A DNA stretch of 64,000 bases from Dyadobacter sp. UC 10 (lineage in GTDB: Bacteria > Bacteroidota > Bacteroidia > Cytophagales > Spirosomataceae): contig NZ_VSRN01000001.1 of the NCBI RefSeq assembly GCF_008369915.1, forward strand, positions 6,258,501-6,322,500, written 5' to 3'. A model generated the notes under the pieces. It was not told where the DNA came from, ran no database searches, and saw nothing but the letters and a program-made list of their open reading frames with translations. How positions within the stretch are numbered: position 1 is the stretch's first letter; every line of letters starts with the position of its first letter. Of this stretch, positions 44,107 to 54,712 are shown in pieces. The translations under genes and the position numbers were made by a program.

Positions 44107-47100
44107 CTATTTAATGTGGACGAATTTGTGTGTGTGAACAGACCCGTCTATGTGCGTTATGTTAAGTATATAAATTCCTGATTCCAATCCAAATACATCT
44201 AGTGTTCCCGATTCTACCGGTCCCGAGCTGTAAACGCTGATACCGGAAAGGTTGTTGATCCGAAGCGCTTTAACCTGTTTCCAGCTGGTTACCTTCAGGT
44301 TGAGCACCGTCGTAACGGGGTTGGGGAATACGCTGCTTTCTAGCTTGCTGCCAAAACGTACGCTTCTGATGCTGCTGAATGCGAAAGTGCCATCGAGGTC
44401 CGTCATTCTCAACCGATAAAGATTAGCACCGTTAGCGCCGGTCTGCGGCTGCTGATCGGTAAATTCGTAGGTTTTTCGCTCTGTGCTCTCCCCTTCCGCC
44501 TTCACGCTTCCGATCGCATTCCAAACCTTGCCGTCCACGCTGCGCTGAACTTCGAATCTGTCGCTGTTGCTTTCCTCGCTGGTAACCCAGTTCAGTTCCA
44601 CCACATTCTCACGCGCAACGGCCTCGAACGACACTAGTTTCACCGGAAGTGCACCTTCCCAGCGGATCGTGTAAGGCACAGGAGAAGATTGTTCACCGGC
44701 TTCGTCCAGGTAAGCGTACTCGAAAGTGACATTCGTGTAGCCAATACCGGTCAGTTTGATGGCCATTAATGCCGGGTCGTAAGCAGAGATAATCTGTCCT
44801 TGCGTCACGAGTGCGCCGTTGTAATACAGCTCGGCCGTGCCCGGCAATGCGGTGATCACCACCGTACGGTTCCTGCCCGAACCATTCAGCGAACCATCCT
44901 CCTGGTCAGTTCCGGTAAGTCCGCCTGGCGACGACGTTCCTGTTCCGGTACTATTATGCGTGCCGTCCAGAGGAATGGTTGCATTAGGCGCCGGCTGATC
45001 GATGCTGTATTCTTTCAAATCGGCTAAAGGGGGCTGCTGGATGCCGAAATTGGCATTGGTTACGTTCAGTCCCGCGACGGTTACGTTGGTCAGGATACCG
45101 TTCACCGCCTCGTCGCTGCCCACGCCCGGGCCCAGGTTTTCACCGGTATTGATCCACCCGGTAGGGAGGTTTGCCGTTGTAGAACCGGATGCATTCTGGT
45201 GTAGTACGATGCTGTAAGTACCCGCAGCGACAGCACCGAAATCATAGGTGCCGTCTGCTTCAACCGCTACGGTTTCCACCGCAGCACCGCTCGCGTTCAC
45301 GAGCGTTACGTACAGCCCGGCTGGTAACGACTGCGCATTGCTGGCATTCACGGTCACATCTTTGAGGCCGTTACCGTCGTGGAACACATTACCCGACAGG
45401 GTTACAGGTGCCAGACATGACTCAGGCGCATTGATCGCCACATTTACCGTTTTTACCAACTGGCATTGACTAGCATTGTCGGTAACCGTTACCGTATACG
45501 CGCCTGCAGCGTTGGCAGTGAATGTAGGATTAGCCACAAATGCATTGGAAAGGCCTGTGGCAGGGCTCCACGCATACGAGTAATTGCCGGTGGATGTTAC
45601 ATTCAAAGGCAATGTACCTTCGGTTCCTGCGCAAAGTGCGAGGTCGCCGCCAGTAGCCGCAATGGTATTCGGGTTCACTACCACAATTACCTCTTTGTAG
45701 TTATTGCAACCGGTTGCTGTATTGGTTTGGGTTAAACGATAAGTACGGGTTGCCGTGCCTGTGATCGTCGTGACAGGGCTGTTAGGGCTTGCCACGCCAG
45801 TTACTGGCGTCCATTGCCATGTGCTTGCCACAGCCGGGTTCGCTACCGAAAGTGTGGTAGTACCGCCTTCGCAAATGGCTGTGCTTCCTGTGATATTGAA
45901 AGTCTCGGGAGTATTCACGGTCACTACAACCTGGTCGGTAGTCGTACAACCGTCAACAGTCACGCTAACGGTGTAAGTGGTAGTGGCCGTAGGTTTTACG
46001 GTTGGCTGGGCCACATCGGCCGCGCCAACGATTCCCGCTCCTGTCCACGCGTAAGTAGCTCCATCGATAGCCGGAGTTCCGATTACCGCCGACTCTCCGG
46101 GGCACACTGCTACGTCTGCACCTGCGTTGGCGGTCTGGGTAACGGTTATAGTGTCTTTGAATACACAACCGCTTGTCAGTGTAACCGTCACAATGTAGTC
46201 CACCTTGCCCGTGACAGTGGCGGTTGGGTTAGCTGCTGTCGCGTCGCTCAGGCCGGTAGCCGGAGCCCAGGCGTAAGTAGCACCCACGGGTGCGGCCGGG
46301 TTGCCTGCGGCGCCGTAACCGATTTCGATCGGTCCCGCCGGACAGATGGTCTTATCGGCCAGTTGCAGGCCCGATTCCCCGTTCACGGTGAGCGTTACCT
46401 CGTCGCTGATCGGCGTCACACAGCCCGGGAAGCTTACTTTTACCACGTAGGTAGTAGTCGCCGTCGGGTTCAGTACTGTCGGGCTCGCTACGGTGTTGCT
46501 GCTCAGGCCGGTTGCCGGCGTAAGGCCGTCGGCCATAAACCATTCGTATTGTGCGGAAGTATCTCCTCCGCGTCCAAGCGTTACCGGCTCTCCTGCGCAC
46601 GTAGTGGCGCCTTCCCCTGCATATTCGCCTGCGGTGACCGTGTTACTGAGTACCACTTCGTCCGTGGCCGTACAGCCCGACAACGGGTCGGTGACTGTCA
46701 GGGTGAATGTTTGTGGAGTGGAAGAGGCAAATTGCACCTGCGGCTGCGCGTCGGTAGCGCCTGTTCCGTTCACCCAGGCCGCATTGGAGGGCTCCCATGC
46801 ATATTGCCAGTTGGTACCGGCAGGCGCCGCAGTTCCCAACGTTGCCGTACCTCCGTTACAGATCGCACGATCGATACCCGCTGCTGCCACTGGCGTTGCC
46901 ACATTCACGTTAACCGTGTCGCGAAGCTTACAGCCTGAAGCTGTTTCGGTAATGAGGACACGGAATTCAGTGGTTGCACTGACCGTCGCAGACGGGTTGG
47001 CAAGGGCCGCATTGTCCAGGCCGTCACTCGGCGTCCAGGCGTAAGTAAACCCATCTACCGGCGTGGTGCCGATCTGAACAGATGTACCCGCGCAAGTATA

Positions 47101-50100
47101 TTTATCTTCCGCGATGAATACTGGCAACGACCATCCCGGCGGATTGATCACAATCGATTTAGCACAGCTAAAAGATGCATCGTACTTGCTGGTGATGGTT
47201 ACCGTAATGGTCGCCTGCGCGGTAGAAGTAATGTTCACCGTCGCGGCGCGCGCATTATCCACCAGGTTGGCGGGGCTCCACGCGTAGTTGAAGTCGGACG
47301 TATTGCCGAGCGAAGTGCCCAGTTTCAAAACGGAGCCATCGAAAATTTTAGGGCAATCCTGAGCGGAAAGTGTCACGATTTCGAAATCACACGACCCAGG
47401 CCCGCTTGAGCATGGCTGTACTGACACATCGGCACTGCATTGCACGCCGTTCAGGCTCACGGTACGACGGAAAGTCGTAACGCCGGTATTGCTTTTGAGA
47501 AAGGCATTTTTACCGCCCTCCGAAGTTTGCAGCACCGCGCCGTCTCCCGAAACCACAGTCCAGGTGTAAACGGTACCAGGTGCATTGTCTTCGTCCATAT
47601 GCTTGCTCCACATGGGACCGCAAACGGTTTCGTCCTGATCCGAAATGCGGGTATTGAGCACGGCAACTTTCACCTGGTCGGTAAATGTACAGCCGCTTTT
47701 CGTCGCAGTCACTGTGTAGTTAGCCACCCCTCCCGTTACGCCGGCGGTTCCTGCATTGAAAACGGGGTTGGCTACTTGTGGGTTAGCCAGATACTGGCCG
47801 GTAGTCCAGGTGTAGGCGAACGTGGCGTCGGCAGTACCGCCCAGGGTCACAGGGGTATTTTTGCAAATGGTTTTGTCCTCTCCTGCAAATGCTATCAGGC
47901 CTGCGGGTGCTGAAACAGGCGTTACGGTTACGTTGGAAGTGCTGGAACAGGTGGCACCACCCTTGCGCTCCACCGTTACTCTCAGACGGTATACGGTGGT
48001 AACGGTCGGATTGGCTATCGGCTGGGCACACGTGGTGCAGCTCAACGTAGTGAGTGGGTCACCCGAAACGCGTTCCCAGGCATAAGTTACCTTCTGGCTT
48101 GCGATTGCCGGAGTACCGATCTGCACGCCTCCTGATCCTTCACAGACAGACTTCGCAGCACCCGCAGCAGCTACGGCAGGTACGATCGTCACCTGGTCGA
48201 TGTCCACGCACCCGGCCGCATCGGTCACCTGCAACGTGTAGGTGGTAGCCTGGGTCATGGCGGGGGTTGTCCAGGATGCGGTGCTGGCGCGCAATGTACC
48301 GTTGGAGGTGCTTCCTTCAAACCATTGATAGGTGAATGCTCCCGACCCGCCCGTAGCAGATCCGTTCAGGGGTACCGTGTTGGAGCCGTTGCCGCACACA
48401 TACCATTGCGGACCATCCGCATTGGCAACCGGGGCCGCATTGGCGCCAATCACTACCTCGGCAACCTGCGACGAATCCAGCTGCACAGGCGCACAATCCT
48501 GGCCGTAGGTTTTGATCAAACGGCGGTAATAGGCGGTAGTTTGCGAAGCCTCGGGCTGCAAATCTTTGAAAACCTCACCCGGAATATCCTGCCACGGGCC
48601 GGTAGTCGCGCTGGCTTTCTGCCATTGGTAAGTAAGCTGGCTGCGAAACCCCGTCGGTGCAGTAATGCTCACCGCATTGCCCGTGATCATACCGGGGGTA
48701 CCAAGTATACATACATTTTGTGTCATAGGCGCCAGGTTACTGGCCGAAACGGTCACATTGGCCGGCAATGCATTTTGGTTGAACTTGACGAGTATGCCGT
48801 CGTTGGCGCCACCGGCCATTGACTGGTGGCTTCCTGCTGTAGCGAGTGTGGTACTGGTAGTCGAAGAGCCCAGGAAGATACTGCCATCGCTGTCCATGGT
48901 GATGTTGGAAGACATCGGGAGCATTCCGTATTGGCCTCCTGTCATGGCAGGCCCATCACTTCCGGCCCCTCCGAAATACGTCCCCCACAACCGTTGTCCG
49001 GTAGCAATGCTGAATTTATTCAGAAATATATCTCCACCTGCGCTTGGTGTTACCTGATAGGCACAATCGCTGGCCAGCCCGCCTCCATTTGCGGTTGAAA
49101 CACCCATGATCAGCAAATTGCCTTTCCCGTCCAATGCGCAGTCCATCGCTTTTGCTAGTAATGTACCGGTAGAAATCGCCCCCAGGTAAGTCCCGCTCAG
49201 GTAACGTCCCGTCAAATCGAAGCTGGCCCAGATGGCATCACGAGAGGCCGCCAGCGTCGTACGGAACGCGCCGGATGATGCGATCCCCGAGGCAGCATTT
49301 GAACTTCCTACCACATGGATACGACCATTGCTTTCATCTACTTTCAGACCGTTGATCGAACTATTGAAAAATCTGGCCCATATCCTGGCCCCGGTGCTAC
49401 CGTTGAATTTACCGATATAGCCTAACTGGACCGCCGTTCCCTCACCAACACCTGCTGCAAAGGCTGCATCGTCGGTCGCGCTCGTACCTGAACCGGCCAC
49501 ATATACATTGCCCTGGCTATCCAGATCGAGTGCCAATCCTGCATTGGCCGCTTGTGTGAGGGCTCTGCCGGTAGATCCGGCGATGAAAGTTCCCCATTGC
49601 CGGACACCAACAGCATTGAACTTCACGAGATAGGAAGTGTTGGCACCACCATCAGTACGGAAAGCACCCGGGGTAGCGATATCCCCTGATTGAGCGGTCG
49701 GGACTGGAAATGTATTACCGTTACTTCCGCCAAGTGCATATAGATTGCCCTGCGCGTCTACTTTCAGGCATTCAAAAAAACCTCCGTGAAGGTTGTAGCC
49801 CGATCCCCCGTAATAAGAAGCCCATAACCTTTGGCCAGTGTTCGCATCAAACTGAGCAAGAAATGGAATTTCAACATTGCCGGTAAAATCGGCATCCGTA
49901 CCAGCAATATAAGCCGTCTGATGAGCGCCCGGTGTGGCCAAGCCTTCGCTTTGGGATTCTCCACCGATGTAGACGTGTCCGTTCCGCACCGTTATCGCAT
50001 AGGCCTGATCATGCTTGTCGCCGCCGTAATAAGTCGCCCACTGACGAACGCCTGCACTATTCAACTTCACAATAAAAAAATCGCCTTCGCCGGCCAACGT

Positions 50101-51021
50101 GCCCTGATAGGCACCACTGGAAGCGATGTTGTTTGTGCTCCTGGTGCCGCCTACCGCATAAACGTTCCCGCTTTCGTCGGTATCGATAGCCCTAATGAAA
50201 TCAGCAGCAGACTCACCATAATACGTAGCCCATTCTAGATTCGGCGACGGGTCTATCACCAGTGTCTGGCGCTTGTCGTAGGCAGGCACCTGGAATGCAA
50301 ACAGATCCTGACCCAATGCCTTGTACGACACGGTCAAAGGTTTCCGGCTCGCACCTACCCAGCTTGCAGGAATGTGCTCCTTCAACTGCCCGTTGATGGT
50401 CTCCATCACGATTTGATTCTGGCTAAGCGCCACTTTTTTGCTTCCGTGGTAGCGCAGCTGAATGCGTGCCGGATCGGCGCCGGGATGGACAATGAAATTA
50501 TATTCTACGTTTTTGTCCGATTTGGGATCGGCGACGAATTCTAGGTCGATGCCCGGGTAAATGTCCGAATAAGTAATGCGCCCAAAATTGCGGATATTCC
50601 GGAATTCGCCGCGCTCTGTGATCACATTACTAAGTGCATTTCCAACCCTATCAGCCCTCAATGCGGCTGCCGGGTTAGCCCCCACCAGCTCGATGTCCAC
50701 GCGGTGGAACTTACGCGAACCCACGCCCTTGCGCACATAGGTATCATAACTGAAACCGTTTTGACGCAGTTGCACATGCAATGGGCCGTTTTGTAGCAGG
50801 TATTTGACCCGGCCGTTGGCTTTGCCATCCTGGTCGACGAGCTGTCCTTTGTTTTCGACAAAGCCGGCCTGATAGCCGCCGGTGGATTTTAAAATGGAGG
50901 TTTTGGCGTCAACGGCTGTATTGCCCAGGCGCGGCGATCCCGGCGATGCCGGTTTTTGGGCGCAAACGGCAAAGAAGGTCCAGCCGCTGATGATCAGCGA
51001 AAGTAGTAGTCTTTTCTGCAT
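44107..51021 (-). CDS. Giant surface protein: DUF7948 + SBBP propeller + PKD-like stalk + SdrD-B-like + T9SS sorting domain
   Basis: 2304 residues. After the signal (LLLSLIISGWTFFAVCA) comes a DUF7948-type head (AGFVENKGQLVDQDGK near residue 52), then SBBP repeats (WATYYGGSG, WGTYFGGAG with VYVAGGT-like cores) to about 770. From about 780 to 1860 there are PKD/Ig-like modules with paired cysteines. A SdrD-B-like segment (LSGNVFHDGNGLKDVTV, about 1865-1985) and further beta modules follow. The last 180 residues are the LPVKLVSFEAVA module and the sorting domain (SVFPNPVTTVLNL ... HKFVHIK). The stalk is closely related to that of the protein at 28.9 kb (for example NADGPQWYVCGNG against NADGPLWYVCEDG). 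It is probably a long surface-attached adhesin or filament. Confidence 0.93.
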   Translation of the reverse strand: MQKRLLLSLIISGWTFFAVCAQKPASPGSPRLGNTAVDAKTSILKSTGGYQAGFVENKGQLVDQDGKANGRVKYLLQNGPLHVQLRQNGFSYDTYVRKGVGSRKFHRVDIELVGANPAAALRADRVGNALSNVITERGEFRNIRNFGRITYSDIYPGIDLEFVADPKSDKNVEYNFIVHPGADPARIQLRYHGSKKVALSQNQIVMETINGQLKEHIPASWVGASRKPLTVSYKALGQDLFAFQVPAYDKRQTLVIDPSPNLEWATYYGESAADFIRAIDTDESGNVYAVGGTRSTNNIASSGAYQGTLAGEGDFFIVKLNSAGVRQWATYYGGDKHDQAYAITVRNGHVYIGGESQSEGLATPGAHQTAYIAGTDADFTGNVEIPFLAQFDANTGQRLWASYYGGSGYNLHGGFFECLKVDAQGNLYALGGSNGNTFPVPTAQSGDIATPGAFRTDGGANTSYLVKFNAVGVRQWGTFIAGSTGRALTQAANAGLALDLDSQGNVYVAGSGTSATDDAAFAAGVGEGTAVQLGYIGKFNGSTGARIWARFFNSSINGLKVDESNGRIHVVGSSNAASGIASSGAFRTTLAASRDAIWASFDLTGRYLSGTYLGAISTGTLLAKAMDCALDGKGNLLIMGVSTANGGGLASDCAYQVTPSAGGDIFLNKFSIATGQRLWGTYFGGAGSDGPAMTGGQYGMLPMSSNITMDSDGSIFLGSSTTSTTLATAGSHQSMAGGANDGILVKFNQNALPANVTVSASNLAPMTQNVCILGTPGMITGNAVSITAPTGFRSQLTYQWQKASATTGPWQDIPGEVFKDLQPEASQTTAYYRRLIKTYGQDCAPVQLDSSQVAEVVIGANAAPVANADGPQWYVCGNGSNTVPLNGSATGGSGAFTYQWFEGSTSNGTLRASTASWTTPAMTQATTYTLQVTDAAGCVDIDQVTIVPAVAAAGAAKSVCEGSGGVQIGTPAIASQKVTYAWERVSGDPLTTLSCTTCAQPIANPTVTTVYRLRVTVERKGGATCSSTSNVTVTPVSAPAGLIAFAGEDKTICKNTPVTLGGTADATFAYTWTTGQYLANPQVANPVFNAGTAGVTGGVANYTVTATKSGCTFTDQVKVAVLNTRISDQDETVCGPMWSKHMDEDNAPGTVYTWTVVSGDGAVLQTSEGGKNAFLKSNTGVTTFRRTVSLNGVQCSADVSVQPCSSGPGSCDFEIVTLSAQDCPKIFDGSVLKLGTSLGNTSDFNYAWSPANLVDNARAATVNITSTAQATITVTITSKYDASFSCAKSIVINPPGWSLPVFIAEDKYTCAGTSVQIGTTPVDGFTYAWTPSDGLDNAALANPSATVSATTEFRVLITETASGCKLRDTVNVNVATPVAAAGIDRAICNGGTATLGTAAPAGTNWQYAWEPSNAAWVNGTGATDAQPQVQFASSTPQTFTLTVTDPLSGCTATDEVVLSNTVTAGEYAGEGATTCAGEPVTLGRGGDTSAQYEWFMADGLTPATGLSSNTVASPTVLNPTATTTYVVKVSFPGCVTPISDEVTLTVNGESGLQLADKTICPAGPIEIGYGAAGNPAAPVGATYAWAPATGLSDATAANPTATVTGKVDYIVTVTLTSGCVFKDTITVTQTANAGADVAVCPGESAVIGTPAIDGATYAWTGAGIVGAADVAQPTVKPTATTTYTVSVTVDGCTTTDQVVVTVNTPETFNITGSTAICEGGTTTLSVANPAVASTWQWTPVTGVASPNSPVTTITGTATRTYRLTQTNTATGCNNYKEVIVVVNPNTIAATGGDLALCAGTEGTLPLNVTSTGNYSYAWSPATGLSNAFVANPTFTANAAGAYTVTVTDNASQCQLVKTVNVAINAPESCLAPVTLSGNVFHDGNGLKDVTVNASNAQSLPAGLYVTLVNASGAAVETVAVEADGTYDFGAVAAGTYSIVLHQNASGSTTANLPTGWINTGENLGPGVGSDEAVNGILTNVTVAGLNVTNANFGIQQPPLADLKEYSIDQPAPNATIPLDGTHNSTGTGTSSPGGLTGTDQEDGSLNGSGRNRTVVITALPGTAELYYNGALVTQGQIISAYDPALMAIKLTGIGYTNVTFEYAYLDEAGEQSSPVPYTIRWEGALPVKLVSFEAVARENVVELNWVTSEESNSDRFEVQRSVDGKVWNAIGSVKAEGESTERKTYEFTDQQPQTGANGANLYRLRMTDLDGTFAFSSIRSVRFGSKLESSVFPNPVTTVLNLKVTSWKQVKALRINNLSGISVYSSGPVESGTLDVFGLESGIYILNITHIDGSVHTHKFVHIK

Positions 51022-51505
51022 GGAAGATTGAAATTAGATATAAACTATTTAAATGGTATTGCTATTGAAGGTTGGGTTTAAAGTTTGGCGTGTATGTATA
51101 GTGCTCTAAGAAAACCGAAAAGACGATATCCTATATACGTAAATGAATGAAGCGTTTACTTTGCAGCTTATTACTGTCATTAATTCAAGGCTCAAAACTA
51201 ATTGTAATTTCGTCGTATTAGCTCTATGCAAGAAAAATAGACAGTAGAATAATTTCTATTAGTTTTTTACCTACTATGGCGTAAAGCTTGTAAACTCCCG
51301 AAATGATCTGTTGAGCCCAAATGCAATCGGGTAGCCAGTCACACTGTAATTCAGTCAGGTGCTTGTTCTACAATTTCATAATTAAAACCAGCCTATTTTA
51401 ATCACCATACTTCCCCAGCAGGTTAAGTCGTGGTAGCTGCTGACAGCGAAAATATATTTTGCTCGATTCTCCTGATCATCGGTTGTTTTTTTTACATTAC
51501 TCGAT
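51022..51505. other. Divergent intergenic region
   Basis: This region separates the giant surface protein from the sensor kinase. No gene, no copy of the TTGATA element and no clear repeat are visible. It must hold both promoters. Confidence 0.5.
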
Positions 51506-54500
51506 TTGTCACCTGCTTATTACTTAGTATCCGTAAAAGCATACCCACTCCCCCAGTCTGTACATATAGTGAATTACTCTGATAAGTACCCCATTAGATT
51601 GCTAATATTGGTTTTGTCACTGACCTTGTTTAGGACATTACCTGGTTTGGCGAATGAAGAGAAGGCTAATTACACCTTACGGCATTATACTAGCGAAAGT
51701 GGCCTGCCGCAAAATTCAGTGAGATCAATTGTTCAGGACCGTGACGGATTTCTTTGGTTGGCTACCGATCTTGGCCTAGTCAGATTTGATGGTCAGTCGT
51801 TTGTGACTTATGGCAAAAAGGAACTAGGAATACGCACAAATCAAATTATGTCCTTTGCTCCCGATCCCGAGGGTAGAAAAGATCGGATTTACGCCATGAG
51901 TGCCGACTGTGATCACATTAAAATTTCTGACGGCAGGCCAACACTCGATTACAACCTACTTGAATTTCGTTTCCCTGGTCAATTTAAAGCCAAAGAAGCA
52001 AGTAATGACTGGTTCTATTCGATTGGTTTGCCTGACCGATACCACGGGCAATGGCCCATTTCCCATTATCTGTTTTTGTTCCCGGATTCGAAAGGCACCT
52101 TCTATATGTGGCGTAAAGGTGGAAAAATCGATTTCTATCAAAGTTGGAGGAAACAAGGTACGTACGCAAGCTCTGGAATTTCGCCGTTCAGGATTTTTAG
52201 GCTGGGAGAAGACTTGTACCAAAACAACGAGCGCGGTAACATCGAACTTCTCACTATGGAGCGTAAGGTGACCCATCCACGCAAAGTCAAGTTAATTTCA
52301 GCGAAGCCCCCGGAACCCGTAGTTGACCAGACAAAACCTTATATAGTTTACACAGATGATTTATCAGGACAAACTTTCATTTCTCAGGATCAGAAACTCT
52401 ACTTACTTTCTCAACGAACCAAAGGTGATCTCCAAACGACGCTTTTACTTGAAAATTTCGATTTTAAGAAGAATAGTATCGTCTCGATATTGTTTGATGA
52501 AAAGAATCGAAGGCTCTATCTAGGAGCTTCTAACAAAGGTTTTTTTGTTCTTGATTTTCATGCCTTCGAAACGGTGACAGTCGACAGCAAGGAACCTGAT
52601 GCAAATGTATTTTACTCGCAAATTCCATTTTCTGACAGCACAGTTTTAACACCCTCATTGAAGGTGCTGGGTAAGGGGGCCACCGGAAAAACCATAAGAT
52701 ACGAAATGCCGAAATTGATTGATGGCATTCAAATGAACCGACTCAGCGTACTCATATCACGTTCCGGAGACATTTGGTATAGAAAAATGAACATGCTTTA
52801 TTGTTTCGATGGTAAAAGCAAGAAGTTGAAAGGTCAATGGAATGCCGGCGGAGAAATTTCTCCGATATATGAAGATAGCGCAGGGCGAATCTGGGTTGGT
52901 ACAAGATTCGATGGGCTGCAATACATAGATCCTACAGAAGCCGGAACGCCACTACATATTTTTACACGCAAAATTACCGGTATCAGCTACTTATTAGAGG
53001 AAAACTCGGACATTCTTTGGGTTGGCACTGGTACTGGGCTTTTCAAAATCAGCATTGCAAAAAAAACCTTCTCGTTGATAGCGAATACAAGCAGCTTATG
53101 CGTGACAAGTCTGTATGCACCACATAACGGGGAGCTGTGGTTTACAACATGTGAAAGCGGCTTTTTTTTGCTACAAAACGGCGTAATCACCCGGCTACCA
53201 TTAGATAAAGATAAAATATTATCTCGTTCTCATTGTATCTTTGGCGACAAAAATGGCTTTTTGTGGATTACAACAAACCATGGCTTATTTCAAGTCTATC
53301 GCAAAGATTTGCTCGACTTCAGTGCTCATCATGACAGTAGCAGACTCTATTATCATCGCTATGCAAAGCAAGATGGTTTTCGTATCGACGAGTTCAACGG
53401 TGGCTGCCAACCCTGCGCAGTACAATTGGAGAACGGTTATGTGTCTTTGCCCTCTATCGACGGATTGGTTTTTTTCAACCCGGAGCTAGTACCCGTCGAT
53501 ACGCCGGATTCAAAGATCTTTATTGACCGTGTCGAAGCAGATTCCAAGAAAGTTCAATTCAGTGGTTCAAAAATTGAACTTAGCGATGCCAGCAATATAC
53601 AGGTCTTCGTTTCATCTCCCTACCTTGGTAGCCGTCAAAATCAACAACTCTATTATTCGGTGTCCAGTGACAGGACAAATGAAACGAGCCCGATTTGGTA
53701 TCCCTTAGAAAATCACCAGCAATCAATTCACTTAAATAACCTCGAGTCGGGAGTTTATACACTAAGGATCCGAAAAAATGCAGGGTTCGGCGCAAGCTCC
53801 GAAAGGTTGACGACATTAGCGATCATCATTCCTTATGCCTGGTATGAGGTATGGCCATTCCAAATACTGGCAGTACTTCTTTTGCTTACCGCTGTTTATT
53901 TCTATTTCAGGAATCGCCTTTCAAAAGCCGATAGATTGAACAATATCCTTGAATCACGTGTGGCAGAGAGAACTCATAATTTGCGGGTTACTCTGAGTGC
54001 ACTGAAAGACTCAGAAGAGGAGCTTCTTAAACAAACGCGAGTGCAAACACATTTAATCGCTTCAATCAGCCATGACATCCGTAGTCCGCTGCGAGCAATC
54101 GAATACACCTCTGCAAGGCTATCTGGCCTCATAGACAGTGGTGAACATACGACGGCTAAAGCAGTGGGGTCGAGTGTGAATGACTCATCCAGAAAAATCC
54201 TTTCACTGCTAGAAGGTATTCTGATCTATGTAAGGTCTCAGGTTTCCAAGGGAGCAGTAACAATGGAAACATTTGGAGCCCGCGAATTGGTGGATGAAGT
54301 AGTCTGCCTATTCAAAGACGTATTTGTAGCTCAAAGGAATGAGTTTCAAAACAACGTCTCCGAGATGATTTTGATTAGGTCTAACAGACAATTGCTAAAG
54401 ATTATCCTGCATAACCTGCTCGACAATGCAAACAAATTTACGTCAGAGGGATCTGTCAATGTAAGTGCGAAACAAGAGAGGGGAATTATAACAATTATAA

Positions 54501-54712
54501 TTTCGGACACAGGCCCTGGACTCCCAAGTCACGTGCAGAACTGGCTCAACGGTGGCGATTCTGCATATCCTGAATCTACCGATAGCCTGTCAGAGTTTCA
54601 CGGCATAGGGCTGGTAATTGTCAAAGAGCTAGCGGATATGTTGAGCCTTGAAATTGATGCTAAAATTAGTTCCGGAACCCAGTTCTTTATTAGAATCCCT
54701 TACGGAAGTTGA
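51506..54712 (+). CDS. Two-component sensor histidine kinase with periplasmic propeller, no receiver or output domain
   Basis: About 1068 residues. An export segment (LLILVLSLTLFRTLPGLA near 32-49) leads to a propeller sensor (ESGLPQNSVRSIVQDRDGFLWLATDLGLVRFDG and later repeats) and a Y_Y_Y-like region. A membrane helix near 790 (FQILAVLLLLTAVYFYF) is followed by a coiled coil and the kinase: SISHDIRSP with His-856, N-box NLLDNANKF, and G-boxes ISDTGPGLP and GIGLVIVKEL. Unlike the HTCS it ends after the ATPase domain, so it needs a separate regulator. The nearest ones are the orphan NarL types at 36.9, 42.7 and 43.4 kb. No ATG precedes the export segment: the start must be TTG 51506 or GTG 51569. 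Confidence 0.9.
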   Translation: MSPAYYLVSVKAYPLPQSVHIVNYSDKYPIRLLILVLSLTLFRTLPGLANEEKANYTLRHYTSESGLPQNSVRSIVQDRDGFLWLATDLGLVRFDGQSFVTYGKKELGIRTNQIMSFAPDPEGRKDRIYAMSADCDHIKISDGRPTLDYNLLEFRFPGQFKAKEASNDWFYSIGLPDRYHGQWPISHYLFLFPDSKGTFYMWRKGGKIDFYQSWRKQGTYASSGISPFRIFRLGEDLYQNNERGNIELLTMERKVTHPRKVKLISAKPPEPVVDQTKPYIVYTDDLSGQTFISQDQKLYLLSQRTKGDLQTTLLLENFDFKKNSIVSILFDEKNRRLYLGASNKGFFVLDFHAFETVTVDSKEPDANVFYSQIPFSDSTVLTPSLKVLGKGATGKTIRYEMPKLIDGIQMNRLSVLISRSGDIWYRKMNMLYCFDGKSKKLKGQWNAGGEISPIYEDSAGRIWVGTRFDGLQYIDPTEAGTPLHIFTRKITGISYLLEENSDILWVGTGTGLFKISIAKKTFSLIANTSSLCVTSLYAPHNGELWFTTCESGFFLLQNGVITRLPLDKDKILSRSHCIFGDKNGFLWITTNHGLFQVYRKDLLDFSAHHDSSRLYYHRYAKQDGFRIDEFNGGCQPCAVQLENGYVSLPSIDGLVFFNPELVPVDTPDSKIFIDRVEADSKKVQFSGSKIELSDASNIQVFVSSPYLGSRQNQQLYYSVSSDRTNETSPIWYPLENHQQSIHLNNLESGVYTLRIRKNAGFGASSERLTTLAIIIPYAWYEVWPFQILAVLLLLTAVYFYFRNRLSKADRLNNILESRVAERTHNLRVTLSALKDSEEELLKQTRVQTHLIASISHDIRSPLRAIEYTSARLSGLIDSGEHTTAKAVGSSVNDSSRKILSLLEGILIYVRSQVSKGAVTMETFGARELVDEVVCLFKDVFVAQRNEFQNNVSEMILIRSNRQLLKIILHNLLDNANKFTSEGSVNVSAKQERGIITIIISDTGPGLPSHVQNWLNGGDSAYPESTDSLSEFHGIGLVIVKELADMLSLEIDAKISSGTQFFIRIPYGS

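Noticed and set aside
45814..46938. Plus-strand 374-codon open frame
   Set aside because: It is opposite the PKD-like stalk of the giant protein, is Cys/Ser/Arg-rich and has no start context or domain.
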